Counted from the stretch's first letter, positions 43,402 to 51,656 are shown. The stretch: DNA of 64,000 nucleotides from DASUZB01 sp036377075 (GCA_036377075.1 DASUZB010000143.1:1-64000); one strand, 5' to 3'. The notes: generated by a model from the sequence alone, not told the origin. A program made the numbers and translations.

Positions 43402-45144
43402 TCAGCGCGCCCGGCTCAGCACCGCCACCGCCGCGCGGGAGAACTCCGGGGTGAAGTCGCCGTTGCCGGCGCCGGCGCGGGCGATGCGGAGCAGGTCGGC
43501 GATCTCGAGCCGGCGGCGCTCGCCGCGCAGTGAGGCCAGGTTGGCCAGCCGGCCCCGGTAGGTGCGCCCGCGCGGGCCGACCCTGCTCGGTGCCGCGTCG
43601 ATCACCGCGATCAGGTCGCTCACGGTGACCGGGTCGCTGCCGTTGGACACCACCAGGTCGACCGCCTGGCCCTGGCGCAGGGTGGCGCCGGCCGGCGGGT
43701 TGGTCTCCAGCACCTGGCCCTTGCCGACCTGGGGGTTGCGTACCAGCCGCAGCTTGCCGACGGTGGCGCCGGCCGCCCGCAGCCGCTGCACGGCCTCGGC
43801 CCGTGCCGCGCCGGCCACCGGCGGCACCTGGAGCGGCGCCGGCGTGGTCGGCGCCGGGGCGGTCGTCGCGCCGGTGCTGGCCGTCGGCAGGGTGGCGTCC
43901 GCGGCCCTGCCGGCGCCGACGTCGAAGACCAGCCCGGGCGCGACCAGCCCGATGGACGCCGCCACCACGATCGCCAGGCCCACGGCGATGGTCGCCAGCG
44001 CCAGCCGGTTCCGCCGCCGCGGCGGCTCGGCGAACCTGGTCAGGGCGCGCACCCGCTCCTCGTGCGGCGGCAGCCCGTCCAGCCCCGTCGGCGGCATGCC
44101 CAGCGGCGGCACCACCATGCCCGGCAAGGTCGGGATCGTGCCGGCCTCGTCCCCTCGCGCCGGCGCCGAATCGGGCTCGTCCTCGCCGGCGACCGCCCTG
44201 GCCGGTCCGCGCGGGCCGACCGCCGCCTCCGCGACGGCGGTGCCCACCGGCACGACGGGTTCACCGGCGGCCGCGTGTTCCGGCGGGCCGGTGGCGACCG
44301 GCTCGTCCACCCCCACCGGCACGGCCGGCACCACCGGCTGCGTGGCCGGGTCGGGGAGCTGGGCGAGGGCGTGGCGCAGCTCGGCGGCGGTCTGCGGGCG
44401 CTCGGCGGGGTGCTTGGCGAGCGCCCACATGACCGGCTCGTCCAGCCAGGCGGGCAGCTCCGGGCGGACCGTGCTCGGAGGGCGCGGGGACTCCTCGAGG
44501 TGGCGGCGCATCACCACGAACGGGGTCGGGCCGTCGAACGGCGGCTCGCCGGTGAGCAGCTCGAACAGGCAGCACCCGAGCGCGTAGAGGTCGGAGCGGT
44601 CGTCGGCGCGGCCGCTCTGGACCTGCTCGGGAGACAGGTAGGCGGCCGCCCGGTGACCCTGGGCCACCAGCGCGGCAAGGCCGAAGTCGGCGACCTGCAC
44701 GAGGCCGTCCGGCCGCAGCCTGACCTTGCCCGGGGTGAGGCCGCCGTGGACCAGCCCTTGGGCGTGCGCCGCGCCGAGCGCCGCGCAGACCTGCGCGGCG
44801 ACCTCGACCGCCCTTGCCGCCGGCGCGGGCCCCGCCGTGCGCTGCAGTTCGCGCACGGTGCGGCCCTCGACCAGCTCCATCACCACGAACGGCACGCCCT
44901 GGTCCTCGCCGAGGCCGAGCACGGCGACGACGTTCGGATGGTCGAGGCGCGCCGCCTCCCGGGCCGCGCGCAGGAAGCCGGCGCGCGCGCCCGCGTCCTC
45001 CGCGAGCTGCGCGTGCGCCACCCGCAGCGCCACGCGACCGGCGTTGTGCGTATCGGCGGCCTCGAACACCTGCCCGAGCGCGCTCGCCCCCAGCGGCCGG
45101 CCGAGCTGGTACCGGCCCGCGAGCAGCCTGCCTCCAGCCTCCAT
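43402..45144 (-). CDS. Membrane PASTA pseudokinase
   Basis: The 580-residue product has a Ser/Thr-kinase fold (about 10-265) in which key residues are changed. The Gly-rich loop is GASALG, the ATP-binding Lys is Arg in RVALRV (residue 41), and the catalytic HRDLKPxN reads HGGLTPGK, so the base Asp is lost. VADFGLA is kept. A Pro/Ala linker, one membrane helix (about 375-400) and an extracellular PASTA-like repeat (about 440-510, ending NPPAGATLRQGQAVDLVVSNG) follow, then a helical end with DLIAVIDAAPS. ATG at 45144 is the first Met of the fold. It is inferred to act as a scaffold or wall sensor for the EccC system, comparable in principle to EssB-type pseudokinase subunits of Bacillota. Confidence 0.82.
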   Translation of the reverse strand: MEAGGRLLAGRYQLGRPLGASALGQVFEAADTHNAGRVALRVAHAQLAEDAGARAGFLRAAREAARLDHPNVVAVLGLGEDQGVPFVVMELVEGRTVRELQRTAGPAPAARAVEVAAQVCAALGAAHAQGLVHGGLTPGKVRLRPDGLVQVADFGLAALVAQGHRAAAYLSPEQVQSGRADDRSDLYALGCCLFELLTGEPPFDGPTPFVVMRRHLEESPRPPSTVRPELPAWLDEPVMWALAKHPAERPQTAAELRHALAQLPDPATQPVVPAVPVGVDEPVATGPPEHAAAGEPVVPVGTAVAEAAVGPRGPARAVAGEDEPDSAPARGDEAGTIPTLPGMVVPPLGMPPTGLDGLPPHEERVRALTRFAEPPRRRNRLALATIAVGLAIVVAASIGLVAPGLVFDVGAGRAADATLPTASTGATTAPAPTTPAPLQVPPVAGAARAEAVQRLRAAGATVGKLRLVRNPQVGKGQVLETNPPAGATLRQGQAVDLVVSNGSDPVTVSDLIAVIDAAPSRVGPRGRTYRGRLANLASLRGERRRLEIADLLRIARAGAGNGDFTPEFSRAAVAVLSRAR

Positions 45145-45235
45145 GACCCGTTCCCCCTGGCATGGATCATCCCTTCCGCGGCATTGCATACGGGACGGCC
45201 ACGCCCCAGGGTTCAGGCGCGCAGGAATTCCCTCG

Positions 45236-46036
45236 TCACTTGCCGGGGCCGGGGCGCAGCACGATCGGGCCTTCCCGCGCCGGGTTGCCGTTGTCCGGCT
45301 CCTCGGTCACCCCGACCTTCGCGTAGATGCTCGCCGGTGCGGCGGTGAACGCGTGCAGCCGCACCTTGCCGCTGACCGGCACGGTGAAGGTGCCGAGCGA
45401 GACGCGCTGGGGGTGGTCGGGGGTGTCGGCGGCGCCCACCGCCCAGAGCTCGTACAGCTTGCCCGCCTTGGGCGGCCGGAGGCCCTCGATGCGCACGTCG
45501 AAGCTGCGCCCACCGCTGGTCTTCGTCACCAGCACGCGCCCCTTCGCCGTGCCCCCGTCCGCCGCGACCAGGGCCAGCTCGGTGGTCGCCGGCCGGTTCA
45601 GCAGCAGCGTCGCCGGGATGGACAGCAGCACCACCAGCGCTGCCGCCACGGCCGTGGCCAGCAGGGGCCGCCGCCCGAGGGCGGCGAACCGGCCGCGTGC
45701 CTGGCGGCGGCGTTCCAGCTCGGTGGGGCGCGCCCCGGCCGGCGTCACCAGCTCGGGCGCCGCCCGCAGCCCTGGCGAGGGCAGCTCCCCTGCCTCGGCC
45801 GCTTCCTCGGCGGCCTCGCGCACCGCCGCCAGCGTGCGCCCGCGTAGCGTCTCGGGCAGCTGCACCGGCGGCGCGGCCCGCGCCAGCAGCTCGGGCAGCC
45901 CGCGCAGCTCCTCCAGCTCGCGGCGGCAGTCGTCGCACTCGGCCAGGTGCGCCTCGAACGCGACCGTCTCGTCGTCGTCGAGCTTGCCGAGCGCGTAGCC
46001 GGCCACCTCGACGTGAGGCGCGGCATTGTCAGGCAT
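45236..46036 (-). CDS. Zinc-finger anti-sigma factor (RskA-like)
   Basis: The 266-residue single-pass membrane protein has an N-terminal zinc-binding anti-sigma motif HLAECDDC, a cytoplasmic linker, one transmembrane helix (about 150-172, ATAVAAALVVLLSIPATLLL), and an extracellular RskA-type beta domain with ELWAVG and ASIYAKVGVTEEPDNG. It should hold the upstream ECF factor inactive until regulated proteolysis. ATG at 46036 overlaps the end of the sigma gene by 8 bases. It is 91 bp upstream of the pseudokinase gene on the same strand. Confidence 0.9.
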   Translation of the reverse strand: MPDNAAPHVEVAGYALGKLDDDETVAFEAHLAECDDCRRELEELRGLPELLARAAPPVQLPETLRGRTLAAVREAAEEAAEAGELPSPGLRAAPELVTPAGARPTELERRRQARGRFAALGRRPLLATAVAAALVVLLSIPATLLLNRPATTELALVAADGGTAKGRVLVTKTSGGRSFDVRIEGLRPPKAGKLYELWAVGAADTPDHPQRVSLGTFTVPVSGKVRLHAFTAAPASIYAKVGVTEEPDNGNPAREGPIVLRPGPGK

Positions 46037-46592
46037 GCACCTCACGCTCCTCCAAGGCTTGCTTGAGCGCCCGCATGCCGTAGAAGGCACGCGTCTTCAC
46101 CGTTCCCAACGGTACCCCTAACCGCTCTGCTGCCTGCACCTGGGTCAGGTCCTGCAGGTGCAACAGCTCGAGCACCTCCCGCTGGCCGTCGGGCAGCGAG
46201 TCGAGCGCCTCCCGGACGCTCAGCCCCACCAGGATCCGGTCGACCGAGTCGCCGGTCTGCTCGCCGGCGGTGCGCTCGTCCTCGACCGCCTCGGCGAACG
46301 GGCGCGAGGAGGGGCGGCGCCACAGGTCCACCGCGATGCGGCGGGCGATGGCGAACGCGAAGCTGCTCACCGAGCCGCGCTCCGGGTCGTACCTCCCGGC
46401 CGTGCGCCACAACCGTACGAACGTCTCCTGCACCAATTCCTCCGCCAAACCGGTGTCGCCGAGAAGCCGAACGCCGAGCCCGTAGAGGCGACCGGCGTAG
46501 CGGTCGTAGAGCTCCTCGAGGGGGGAACCGAGGTCTCCCTCGGCGACTCGGGCGAGCAGCGTAGCGTCTTCGTCGTGCTTGTCATCGCTCAT
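46029..46592 (-). CDS. ECF sigma factor (SigK-like)
   Basis: The 187-residue sigma-70 ECF protein has region 2 (GLGVRLLGDTGLAEELVQETFVRLW, SSFAFAIARRIAVDLWRR) and region 4 (LDSLPDGQREVLELLHLQDL, AAERLGVPLGTVKTRAFYGM). It is paired with an RskA-type anti-sigma, as in SigK/RskA. ATG at 46592 has no ribosome site. On the minus strand TGAACC, a 17-base spacer and CGTA end right at the ATG, which resembles an ECF promoter; a leaderless start or a later start is possible. It probably controls its own operon and may drive the type VII-like genes. Confidence 0.9.
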   Translation of the reverse strand: MSDDKHDEDATLLARVAEGDLGSPLEELYDRYAGRLYGLGVRLLGDTGLAEELVQETFVRLWRTAGRYDPERGSVSSFAFAIARRIAVDLWRRPSSRPFAEAVEDERTAGEQTGDSVDRILVGLSVREALDSLPDGQREVLELLHLQDLTQVQAAERLGVPLGTVKTRAFYGMRALKQALEEREVHA

Positions 46593-46725
46593 GTACGAGG
46601 GAAGCTACCGAAACGGTTCATCCCTCACCAGCGGTGGTTGGGGGCTCCAACGCCGACTTCCACGTTCTTCCCTGGTGGGCGGCCTCGCCACCCGGCAATG
46701 GTGCGGACCGCGCCGGCCCGGCGGC

Positions 46726-47112
46726 TCAGCGCGGCGGGTCGTCGAGCGGCGCTCGGCCGGCGAAGCCGTCCTCCGGCCAGTGCCACCAGTTCACCTCGGG
46801 CTCGTCGGGAAGCCAGCACAGCCAGTAGGGACGGCCGCTCGGCGAGATCGCCGGGAAGTCCAGCAGCCCGCTGTCGAGGTCACGCAGCACGACGTGCTCG
46901 CGGGTCAGCTCCTCGACCGCCGCCGCCAGCTCGGCGCCGGCCGGCCCCGCCGGCGCGTGGCCGTTGCCGCGCGCCTGCGCGCCCGCCCGCTCGCGCCCAC
47001 CCCTGGCGCGGGCGGCCAGCTCGCGGATCCGCTCGACCAGCGCGCGCACCCGCGGCAGCGCGGCGTTGGCCTCCTCGACCGTCCAGTAGCTACCGCGCGC
47101 CTCGTCGTCCAT
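46726..47112 (-). CDS. DUF2203 family protein
   Basis: The 128-residue cytoplasmic protein has the family start YWTVEEANAALPRVRALVERI, a helical hairpin with a basic Gly/Ala-rich loop in the middle, and the C-terminal signature RDLDSGLLDFPAISPSGRPYWLCW followed by EPEVNWWHWPEDGFAGR. The family is widespread and uncharacterised. ATG at 47112 lies 23 bases inside the upstream MarR gene, so the two are probably translated from one message. Confidence 0.85.
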   Translation of the reverse strand: MDDEARGSYWTVEEANAALPRVRALVERIRELAARARGGRERAGAQARGNGHAPAGPAGAELAAAVEELTREHVVLRDLDSGLLDFPAISPSGRPYWLCWLPDEPEVNWWHWPEDGFAGRAPLDDPPR

Positions 47113-47596
47113 GCGATCGAGCCTCCACGGACGTGAGGCAGGGCTGCTCGCCGGGGTAGCCGTTGCCTTCGAGGACCTTGGCGAGCGCCGTGCGAACGCA
47201 CTCCATGTCCTCCACGGAGAGGTGTCGGGCGAAGTGCTCCTGGACCACCGGGGTGCAGGCCGGCGCGCCGCGGCGCAGGGCCTGGGTGCCGAGCTCGGTG
47301 AGCTTGGCGTAGGTGAGGCGCCGGTCGCTGACGCACGACTCCCGGATGACCAGGCCGAGCTCCTCGAGCCGGTCGACCAGCTGGGTGACGCCGCTCTTGC
47401 TGACCCGCAGCTGCCTGGTGATGTCGACCATGCGGAGCCTGGCGTCGGGAGCGTCGTTGAGGCGGAAGAGGACCTCGTACTGGGCGAGCGAGAGGCCCGC
47501 CTCGGCCCGCAGCCGCTTCTCCATCGCCTCGGTGATGACGCGGTTGGTGTTGAGCACGGCGTTCATGGTGCTCAGCGCGACGTCGTGCGGCTCCAT
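47090..47596 (-). CDS. MarR-family transcriptional regulator
   Basis: The 168-residue winged-helix regulator has LSLAQYEVLFRLNDAP, ITRQLRVSKSGVTQLVDRLEELG and the wing VIRESCVSDRRLTYAKLT. ATG at 47596 has no ribosome site, but TAGACT on the minus strand (47609-47604) ends 7 bases before it, which suggests a leaderless message. It is divergent from a DoxX-like gene whose promoter overlaps its own, the usual layout for a MarR repressor and its target. Confidence 0.87.
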   Translation of the reverse strand: MEPHDVALSTMNAVLNTNRVITEAMEKRLRAEAGLSLAQYEVLFRLNDAPDARLRMVDITRQLRVSKSGVTQLVDRLEELGLVIRESCVSDRRLTYAKLTELGTQALRRGAPACTPVVQEHFARHLSVEDMECVRTALAKVLEGNGYPGEQPCLTSVEARSHGRRGAR

Positions 47597-47619
47597 GGGA
47601 GCGAGTCTAGCACGCCGAG

Positions 47620-47665
47620 TTGACATATCGACTGTTCGCTTCTTAACGTTCCGTGGTGCAACGTT
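47620..47665 (+). promoter_or_regulatory. Promoter of the DoxX gene with paired AACGTT sites
   Basis: TTGACA at 47620-47625 is followed after 18 bases by TAACGT (47644-47649). The palindrome AACGTT occurs at 47645-47650 and again at 47660-47665, overlapping and just past the -10, a good place for a MarR-type repressor. The -10 of the divergent marR gene lies at 47604-47609. Confidence 0.6.
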
Positions 47666-47775
47666 CAGTAGCGTACGGTCGTGGCCAGGACGGTCGCCGA
47701 CCGAACGTCGAGCCGCAGGGTAATCGTGGCGGGCGTAGGGGAGTCGTCCTGGCCTGCCGAGGAGGCGAGGTTGGC

Positions 47776-48207
47776 ATGAGTGCGGCAGCTGGTTTGGTGG
47801 TCCTGCTCGGGCGGATCCTGTTCGCGGTCTTCTTCGGCTGGGAGGCCGGGCGCGCCCACGTGCGCTTCGGCGCGATGTTCGAGGGAGGGGCGCGCGCCGC
47901 CGGCTTCCCCGCCCCGTTCCTGGCGGGCCGGCCCGCGGGAATCTGGCTGCTGGTGGGGTCGCTCTCGGTGGCGCTCGGCGTCTGGCCGGACGTCGGCGCC
48001 CTCATGGTGGCGGTGTTCGTGATCCTCGCCGCGGCCTGGTTCCACCGCTTCTGGGTGATCGAGAACGAGGAGCAGAAGCGGATGCAGAGCCAGCTCTTCT
48101 GGCGCAACGCGATCGCGCTGTCGACCTCGCTGATCATGTTCGGGTCCTTCGCAGCCTTCGGCCCCGAACTGCGCTTCTCGATCACCGGCCCCCTGTTTCG
48201 GTTCTAG
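47776..48207 (+). CDS. DoxX-family membrane protein
   Basis: The 143-residue, four-helix protein has the DoxX pattern: LLGRILFAVFFGWEAGRAHVRFG, FPAPFLAGRPAGIWLLVGSLSVALG, and a conserved FHRFWVIENEEQKRMQSQLFWRNAIALSTSL block. In other bacteria DoxX proteins influence thiol and redox stress or interact with membrane thiosulfate oxidation, but this branch is uncharacterised. ATG at 47776 is the first Met of helix 1, with GGAGGCGAGG upstream; the longer open frame is the leader. It is divergent from marR. Confidence 0.82.
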   Translation: MSAAAGLVVLLGRILFAVFFGWEAGRAHVRFGAMFEGGARAAGFPAPFLAGRPAGIWLLVGSLSVALGVWPDVGALMVAVFVILAAAWFHRFWVIENEEQKRMQSQLFWRNAIALSTSLIMFGSFAAFGPELRFSITGPLFRF

Positions 48208-48226
48208 CCGGGGGGAGCCCCCGCAG

Positions 48227-49813
48227 TCAGCAGGAGCGGCCGTCCTTGGAGGTGGCGACGATCGGGTTGGTGGGCGGGGTGGCGTCGCTGAGGGGCGGCG
48301 CGCTCGCCGAGAGGCGGCCGAAGTTCTGGGTGGCCCATGCCCTGCCGCCGGCGCAGACCACGCCGATGCCGATGGTGTCGAAGCCCGGCTGGAGCAGGTT
48401 GCGCCGGTGCCCCTCCGAGCGCATCCAGCCGACGTGGAGCTCGTAGCCGTCGTCGTCGTAGCCGCTCACCCAGGCGATGTTCTCGCCCAGCGCGGAGAAC
48501 TGCCCGATCCCCGGCCGGCTGCGCGCCGCGTCCAGGTCGCGGTGGACGAAGCGGCCGCTACCGGCCATCTGGCTCGACCAGTCGGTCGCCAGCCTGGCCA
48601 GGTCGTCGCTCCATTCCAGGGGAGCGAGGCCGCGCCTGGCGCGCTCGGCGTTGACGCGGCGGAACAGGTCCTGCGCGATCGCTTCCGCGGTGGTCGTCGG
48701 GCGCTCGGGTGCGTCCCGCACCGAGACGGGCTGCTCGCGGGCCGGCTGCGGCAGCGGCCCGCCGCCGGAGGGCGCCGCCGGCTTGGAGGCCGACGCCGGC
48801 GGGGTCGCCCGGGCGAACAGCACCGTGACCCACAGGCAGTTGCCGCTCACGGTGCCCAGGCCCAGGCCGTTGAGGGTGGGGGAGAGGATCAGCTGCCGGT
48901 AGGTGGCCGAGGCGATCATGCGCTGGTACGCCTGGTCGATGTTGCTGGCGCAGTCGACGTACTGGCTGACCGAGGTGGCCGGTCGGGCGCTGGCCGCGAT
49001 GCCAGGGTCGGGGTGGATGCGCTTCTGGCGGGCCATCTCGGCGGCGTGCGCCGTGGCCACCGCGTTGAGGCGGCGCAGCACCCGCATGCCGGGCAGGCCG
49101 TTGCGCGCCCGCTCCCGGTTGACGAGGGTCACCAGGCGGTCGAGGTCGCCCGGCTGCACCGCGGCGGCCGCCGGACGCTTGACCGCGTCCTGGGCGGTCT
49201 TGCGCGGCAGGACGCGGCCGGGGCCGGCCGTGAGGAGCAGCAGCAGGCTGACGATCAGCGGGATGGCGATGAGCATCGCCGTGCGGCCGTTGCCCCGCAG
49301 GCGGGCGACGGGCGCGCCGAGCCGGGCGTAGGCCGGCGTGGCCGCCAGGCGCTCGGCGCGGGAGGGGGGCGCCAGCTCCAGCGCCTTGCTCTTGATCGGC
49401 TGCACCCCCCAGAGCTCGCTCAGGGGGGGAGCGGCGCCCGCCGAAGGGTCGTCCGCTTGGAGGGAGCCACTGGCCGGCTGGACGCCCCATGCCTGGCTCG
49501 GTGACGGGTCGGCGGTCCATGGCTGGCTGGGCGGTGGCTCCTCGCTCCACGGCTGGCTGGGGGACGGGTCGACGCCCCACGGCCTGCTGGGGGCGTTGCC
49601 GCCATCCCATGGCCCGGTCGGGAAGAGCTCGTCGTCCTGGTGGCCGTTGTGGGGCTGGCCGTTGCGGGCCGTGCCCTGGAAGCGCTCGCCGTTCCAGGGG
49701 AACGGCTGCCCTGCCTCGGGGTCCTGCGCGTCCGCTGCCGGGTCGGGCGTCCAGCCGGTAGGCCGGCGCCGCGGCTCGCTCCAGCCGCCGCTGTTCGGGT
49801 GCGGGCCTCGCAC
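48227..49813 (-). CDS. Membrane-anchored protein with two CAP (SCP/PR1) domains
   Basis: The 528-residue product has a long hydrophilic N-terminus with Trp-Pro decapeptide repeats (residues 69-108), one membrane helix (about 178-198, AMLIAIPLIVSLLLLL), a first CAP-like domain (about 225-345, LVNRERARNGLPG) and a second (about 395-515). The second has the full signature FRRVNAERARRGLAPLEW, SALGENIAWVSG and HVGWMRSEGHRRNLL. The first lacks the GENIAW-HRxN ends and looks degenerate. CAP proteins in bacteria are secreted and of varied function. GTG at 49813 follows AGGAG. The long N-terminal part is cytoplasmic if the helix is a signal anchor. Confidence 0.85.
   Translation of the reverse strand: MRGPHPNSGGWSEPRRRPTGWTPDPAADAQDPEAGQPFPWNGERFQGTARNGQPHNGHQDDELFPTGPWDGGNAPSRPWGVDPSPSQPWSEEPPPSQPWTADPSPSQAWGVQPASGSLQADDPSAGAAPPLSELWGVQPIKSKALELAPPSRAERLAATPAYARLGAPVARLRGNGRTAMLIAIPLIVSLLLLLTAGPGRVLPRKTAQDAVKRPAAAAVQPGDLDRLVTLVNRERARNGLPGMRVLRRLNAVATAHAAEMARQKRIHPDPGIAASARPATSVSQYVDCASNIDQAYQRMIASATYRQLILSPTLNGLGLGTVSGNCLWVTVLFARATPPASASKPAAPSGGGPLPQPAREQPVSVRDAPERPTTTAEAIAQDLFRRVNAERARRGLAPLEWSDDLARLATDWSSQMAGSGRFVHRDLDAARSRPGIGQFSALGENIAWVSGYDDDGYELHVGWMRSEGHRRNLLQPGFDTIGIGVVCAGGRAWATQNFGRLSASAPPLSDATPPTNPIVATSKDGRSC
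49490..49609 (-). repeat. 30-base repeats encoding Trp-Pro decapeptides
   Basis: Four tandem 30-base units encode WDGGNAPSRP, WGVDPSPSQP, WSEEPPPSQP and WTADPSPSQA, and a partial WGVQP follows. Slippage or unequal crossover could change the copy number. Confidence 0.7.
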
Positions 49814-50033
49814 GCTGGTTCAGCTCCTGGTGGGACTGGCGAGACGCTGCCGCGCCGACGGCTTGCGAGGGTGGGGGACGCCAAAACGACGCGACCTGGT
49901 CAGATTGTCTCCTAAGGTTCCCTCGCGCAGCCATTGGGTGTCAAAGCGGGCAACGCCGAACGTCCCGGAGCGGACGAGCCGCCCGCGGCAATTGGCTGGC
50001 GCCCCGATTGGGCGGCTGGGAGCATGGCGGCTC

Positions 50034-51341
50034 GTGGAGGAGCGGACGCGGCCGAGGGGCCGCCGCTGGTCGGGCTGGCTGCGGCTGGCGACCGTCGAGC
50101 TTGGTCCGCTGCGCAAGCACCGGGACTTCCGGCTGCTGTCCGTGGGGCAGATGGTGAGCTTCACGGGCAGCATGATCACCTACGTCGCCATCCCGTTCCA
50201 GGTCTACCAGCTCACCCGTTCGTCGCTCCTGGTCGGCCTGCTCGGGGTCGCCGAGCTGGCGCCGCTGCTGGCCACCGGCCTGCTCGGCGGGGCGCTGGCC
50301 GACGCCCGCGACCGGCGCCGCATGGTCCAGCTCACCGAGCTCGGCCTGGCCCTGCTCTCGGCCGTGCTGGTGGCCAACGCGCTGGCCGGGCGTCCGCGGG
50401 TCTGGGTCCTGTTCGTGGTCGCGTCGCTGGCCGCGGCGCTCGACGGGCTGCAGCGCCCCTCGCTCGACGCGCTCCTGCCGCGGCTGGTCCCGCGCGAGGA
50501 GATGGCGGCCGCCACGGCGCTCGCCTCGCTGCGCATGTCGCTCGGGATGGTCGGCGGGCCGGCCCTCGGCGGCCTGCTGGTGGCGCGCTTCGGGCTGGCG
50601 GCGACCTACGCGGTGGACGTGGTCAGCTTCGGGTTCTCCCTGGCGCTGCTGCGGCTGATGCGGGCCGTGCCGCCGCCCCCGGACGCCGGCCCGCCGAGCC
50701 TGCGGGGGGTGGTCGAGGGCCTGCGCTACGCGCGCAGCCGGCAGGAGCTGCTCGGCACCTACGTGGTGGACGTCGTGGCGATGGTCTTCGGCATGCCGCA
50801 GGCGCTGTTCCCGGCGATCGCCACCCGCTACGGGGGCGCCGGCGTGCTGGGCCTGCTCTACGCGGCGCCGTCGGTCGGCGCGCTGCTGGCGAACGCGACC
50901 AGCGGCTGGACCGGCCGGGTCCAGCGGCACGGTCGGGCCATCCTGGTCGCGGCGGCCGTCTGGGGTGCCGCGATCGCCGCGTTCGGGCTGGCGGGGCGGC
51001 TGTGGCTCGCGCTGGCCCTGCTGGGCCTCGCCGGCGCCGCCGACATGGTCAGCGGCATCTTCCGCGCGGTCATCTGGAACCAGACCATCCCGGACCACCT
51101 CCGCGGCCGGCTGGCCGGGATCGAGCTGCTGAGCTACACCACCGGCCCGCTGCTCGGCAACGTCGAGGCCGGGTCGGTCGCCGCGCTCGTCGGGGTGCGC
51201 GCCTCGGTGGTGTCGGGCGGGTTGCTGAGCGTCGTCGGGGTGGTGCTGGTGGCGCTCGCCATGCCGCTGTTCCGCGGCTACGACGCCCGCGGGCTCGGCG
51301 GGGCGGCGCCGCGCGACCGGGCTGAGGCCGGCGCCCCGTAG
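50034..51341 (+). CDS. MFS transporter, EntS-like exporter family
   Basis: The 435-residue, 12-helix transporter begins LRKHRDFRLLSVGQMVSFTGSM, the common start of the MFS_3/EntS group. It has loop 2-3 GGALADARDRRRMVQLTE and a central loop QRPSLDALLPRLVPREEMAAATAL. Members export siderophores or drugs. GTG at 50034 is proposed because it precedes the first helix by about 35 residues; the open frame upstream is antisense to the CAP gene. It converges with a 40-residue ORF on the other strand, 17 bp away. Confidence 0.85.
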   Translation: MEERTRPRGRRWSGWLRLATVELGPLRKHRDFRLLSVGQMVSFTGSMITYVAIPFQVYQLTRSSLLVGLLGVAELAPLLATGLLGGALADARDRRRMVQLTELGLALLSAVLVANALAGRPRVWVLFVVASLAAALDGLQRPSLDALLPRLVPREEMAAATALASLRMSLGMVGGPALGGLLVARFGLAATYAVDVVSFGFSLALLRLMRAVPPPPDAGPPSLRGVVEGLRYARSRQELLGTYVVDVVAMVFGMPQALFPAIATRYGGAGVLGLLYAAPSVGALLANATSGWTGRVQRHGRAILVAAAVWGAAIAAFGLAGRLWLALALLGLAGAADMVSGIFRAVIWNQTIPDHLRGRLAGIELLSYTTGPLLGNVEAGSVAALVGVRASVVSGGLLSVVGVVLVALAMPLFRGYDARGLGGAAPRDRAEAGAP

Positions 51342-51358
51342 GCCGAGGCCCGCCGCGC

Positions 51359-51481
51359 TCAGCAGCGGGCGCCGGTGTGGCGCGCCACCGAGGCCGCGCC
51401 CGGGTGGCTGAACTGGGTCGACCCCGTCCAGGTCCGCAGCCAGGCCAGGGTGCTCGCGAGGGGAAGGCGGTTCCGGCTCAT
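51359..51481 (-). CDS. 40-residue hypothetical peptide with its own strong promoter
   Basis: ATG at 51481 is preceded by AAGGAGA at 4-base spacing and, 50 bases further up, by TATACT and TTGTTT with a 17-base spacer. The product starts MSRNRLPLASTLAWLRTW and ends AASVARHTGARC; it has a short hydrophobic core and a terminal Cys. No known family is recognised. It could be a small effector, a leader peptide or a regulatory target of the divergent CGNR protein. Support comes from the expression signals rather than similarity. Confidence 0.5.
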   Translation of the reverse strand: MSRNRLPLASTLAWLRTWTGSTQFSHPGAASVARHTGARC

Positions 51482-51530
51482 CTCGTCTCCTTCGGTAGCA
51501 GGCCAACGAACCTCCGTGACCAACGACTCC

Positions 51531-51620
51531 AGTATACCGAGCTTGTCACCAACAAACAAGCTTCGGTGGTGATTTTCTGGTCGAGATCAGCTTGTTTGTC
51601 ACTTGCTGATGGACTAAGTT
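51531..51620. promoter_or_regulatory. Divergent double promoter on an 11-bp inverted repeat
   Basis: ACAAACAAGCT (51552-51562) and AGCTTGTTTGT (51589-51599) are exact reverse complements. Each arm contains a TTGTTT -35 that faces outward. Leftward, -35 is 51559-51554 and -10 TATACT is 51536-51531. Rightward, -35 is 51592-51597 and -10 TAAGTT is 51615-51620. Both spacers are 17 bases. A dimeric regulator on the repeat would block or activate both promoters together. Confidence 0.75.
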
Positions 51621-51656
51621 GGTGATGGTCATGACCGTGCAGGATCGAGGGACCCG

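Noticed and set aside
43402..45144. Active PknB-type kinase
   Set aside because: The catalytic Asp and ATP-binding Lys are both replaced, so it is described as a pseudokinase.
46592..46625. ECF-type autoregulatory promoter TGAACC-17-CGTA before the sigma gene
   Set aside because: The -10 would abut the ATG, placing the start site inside the gene; kept only as a remark in the gene entry.
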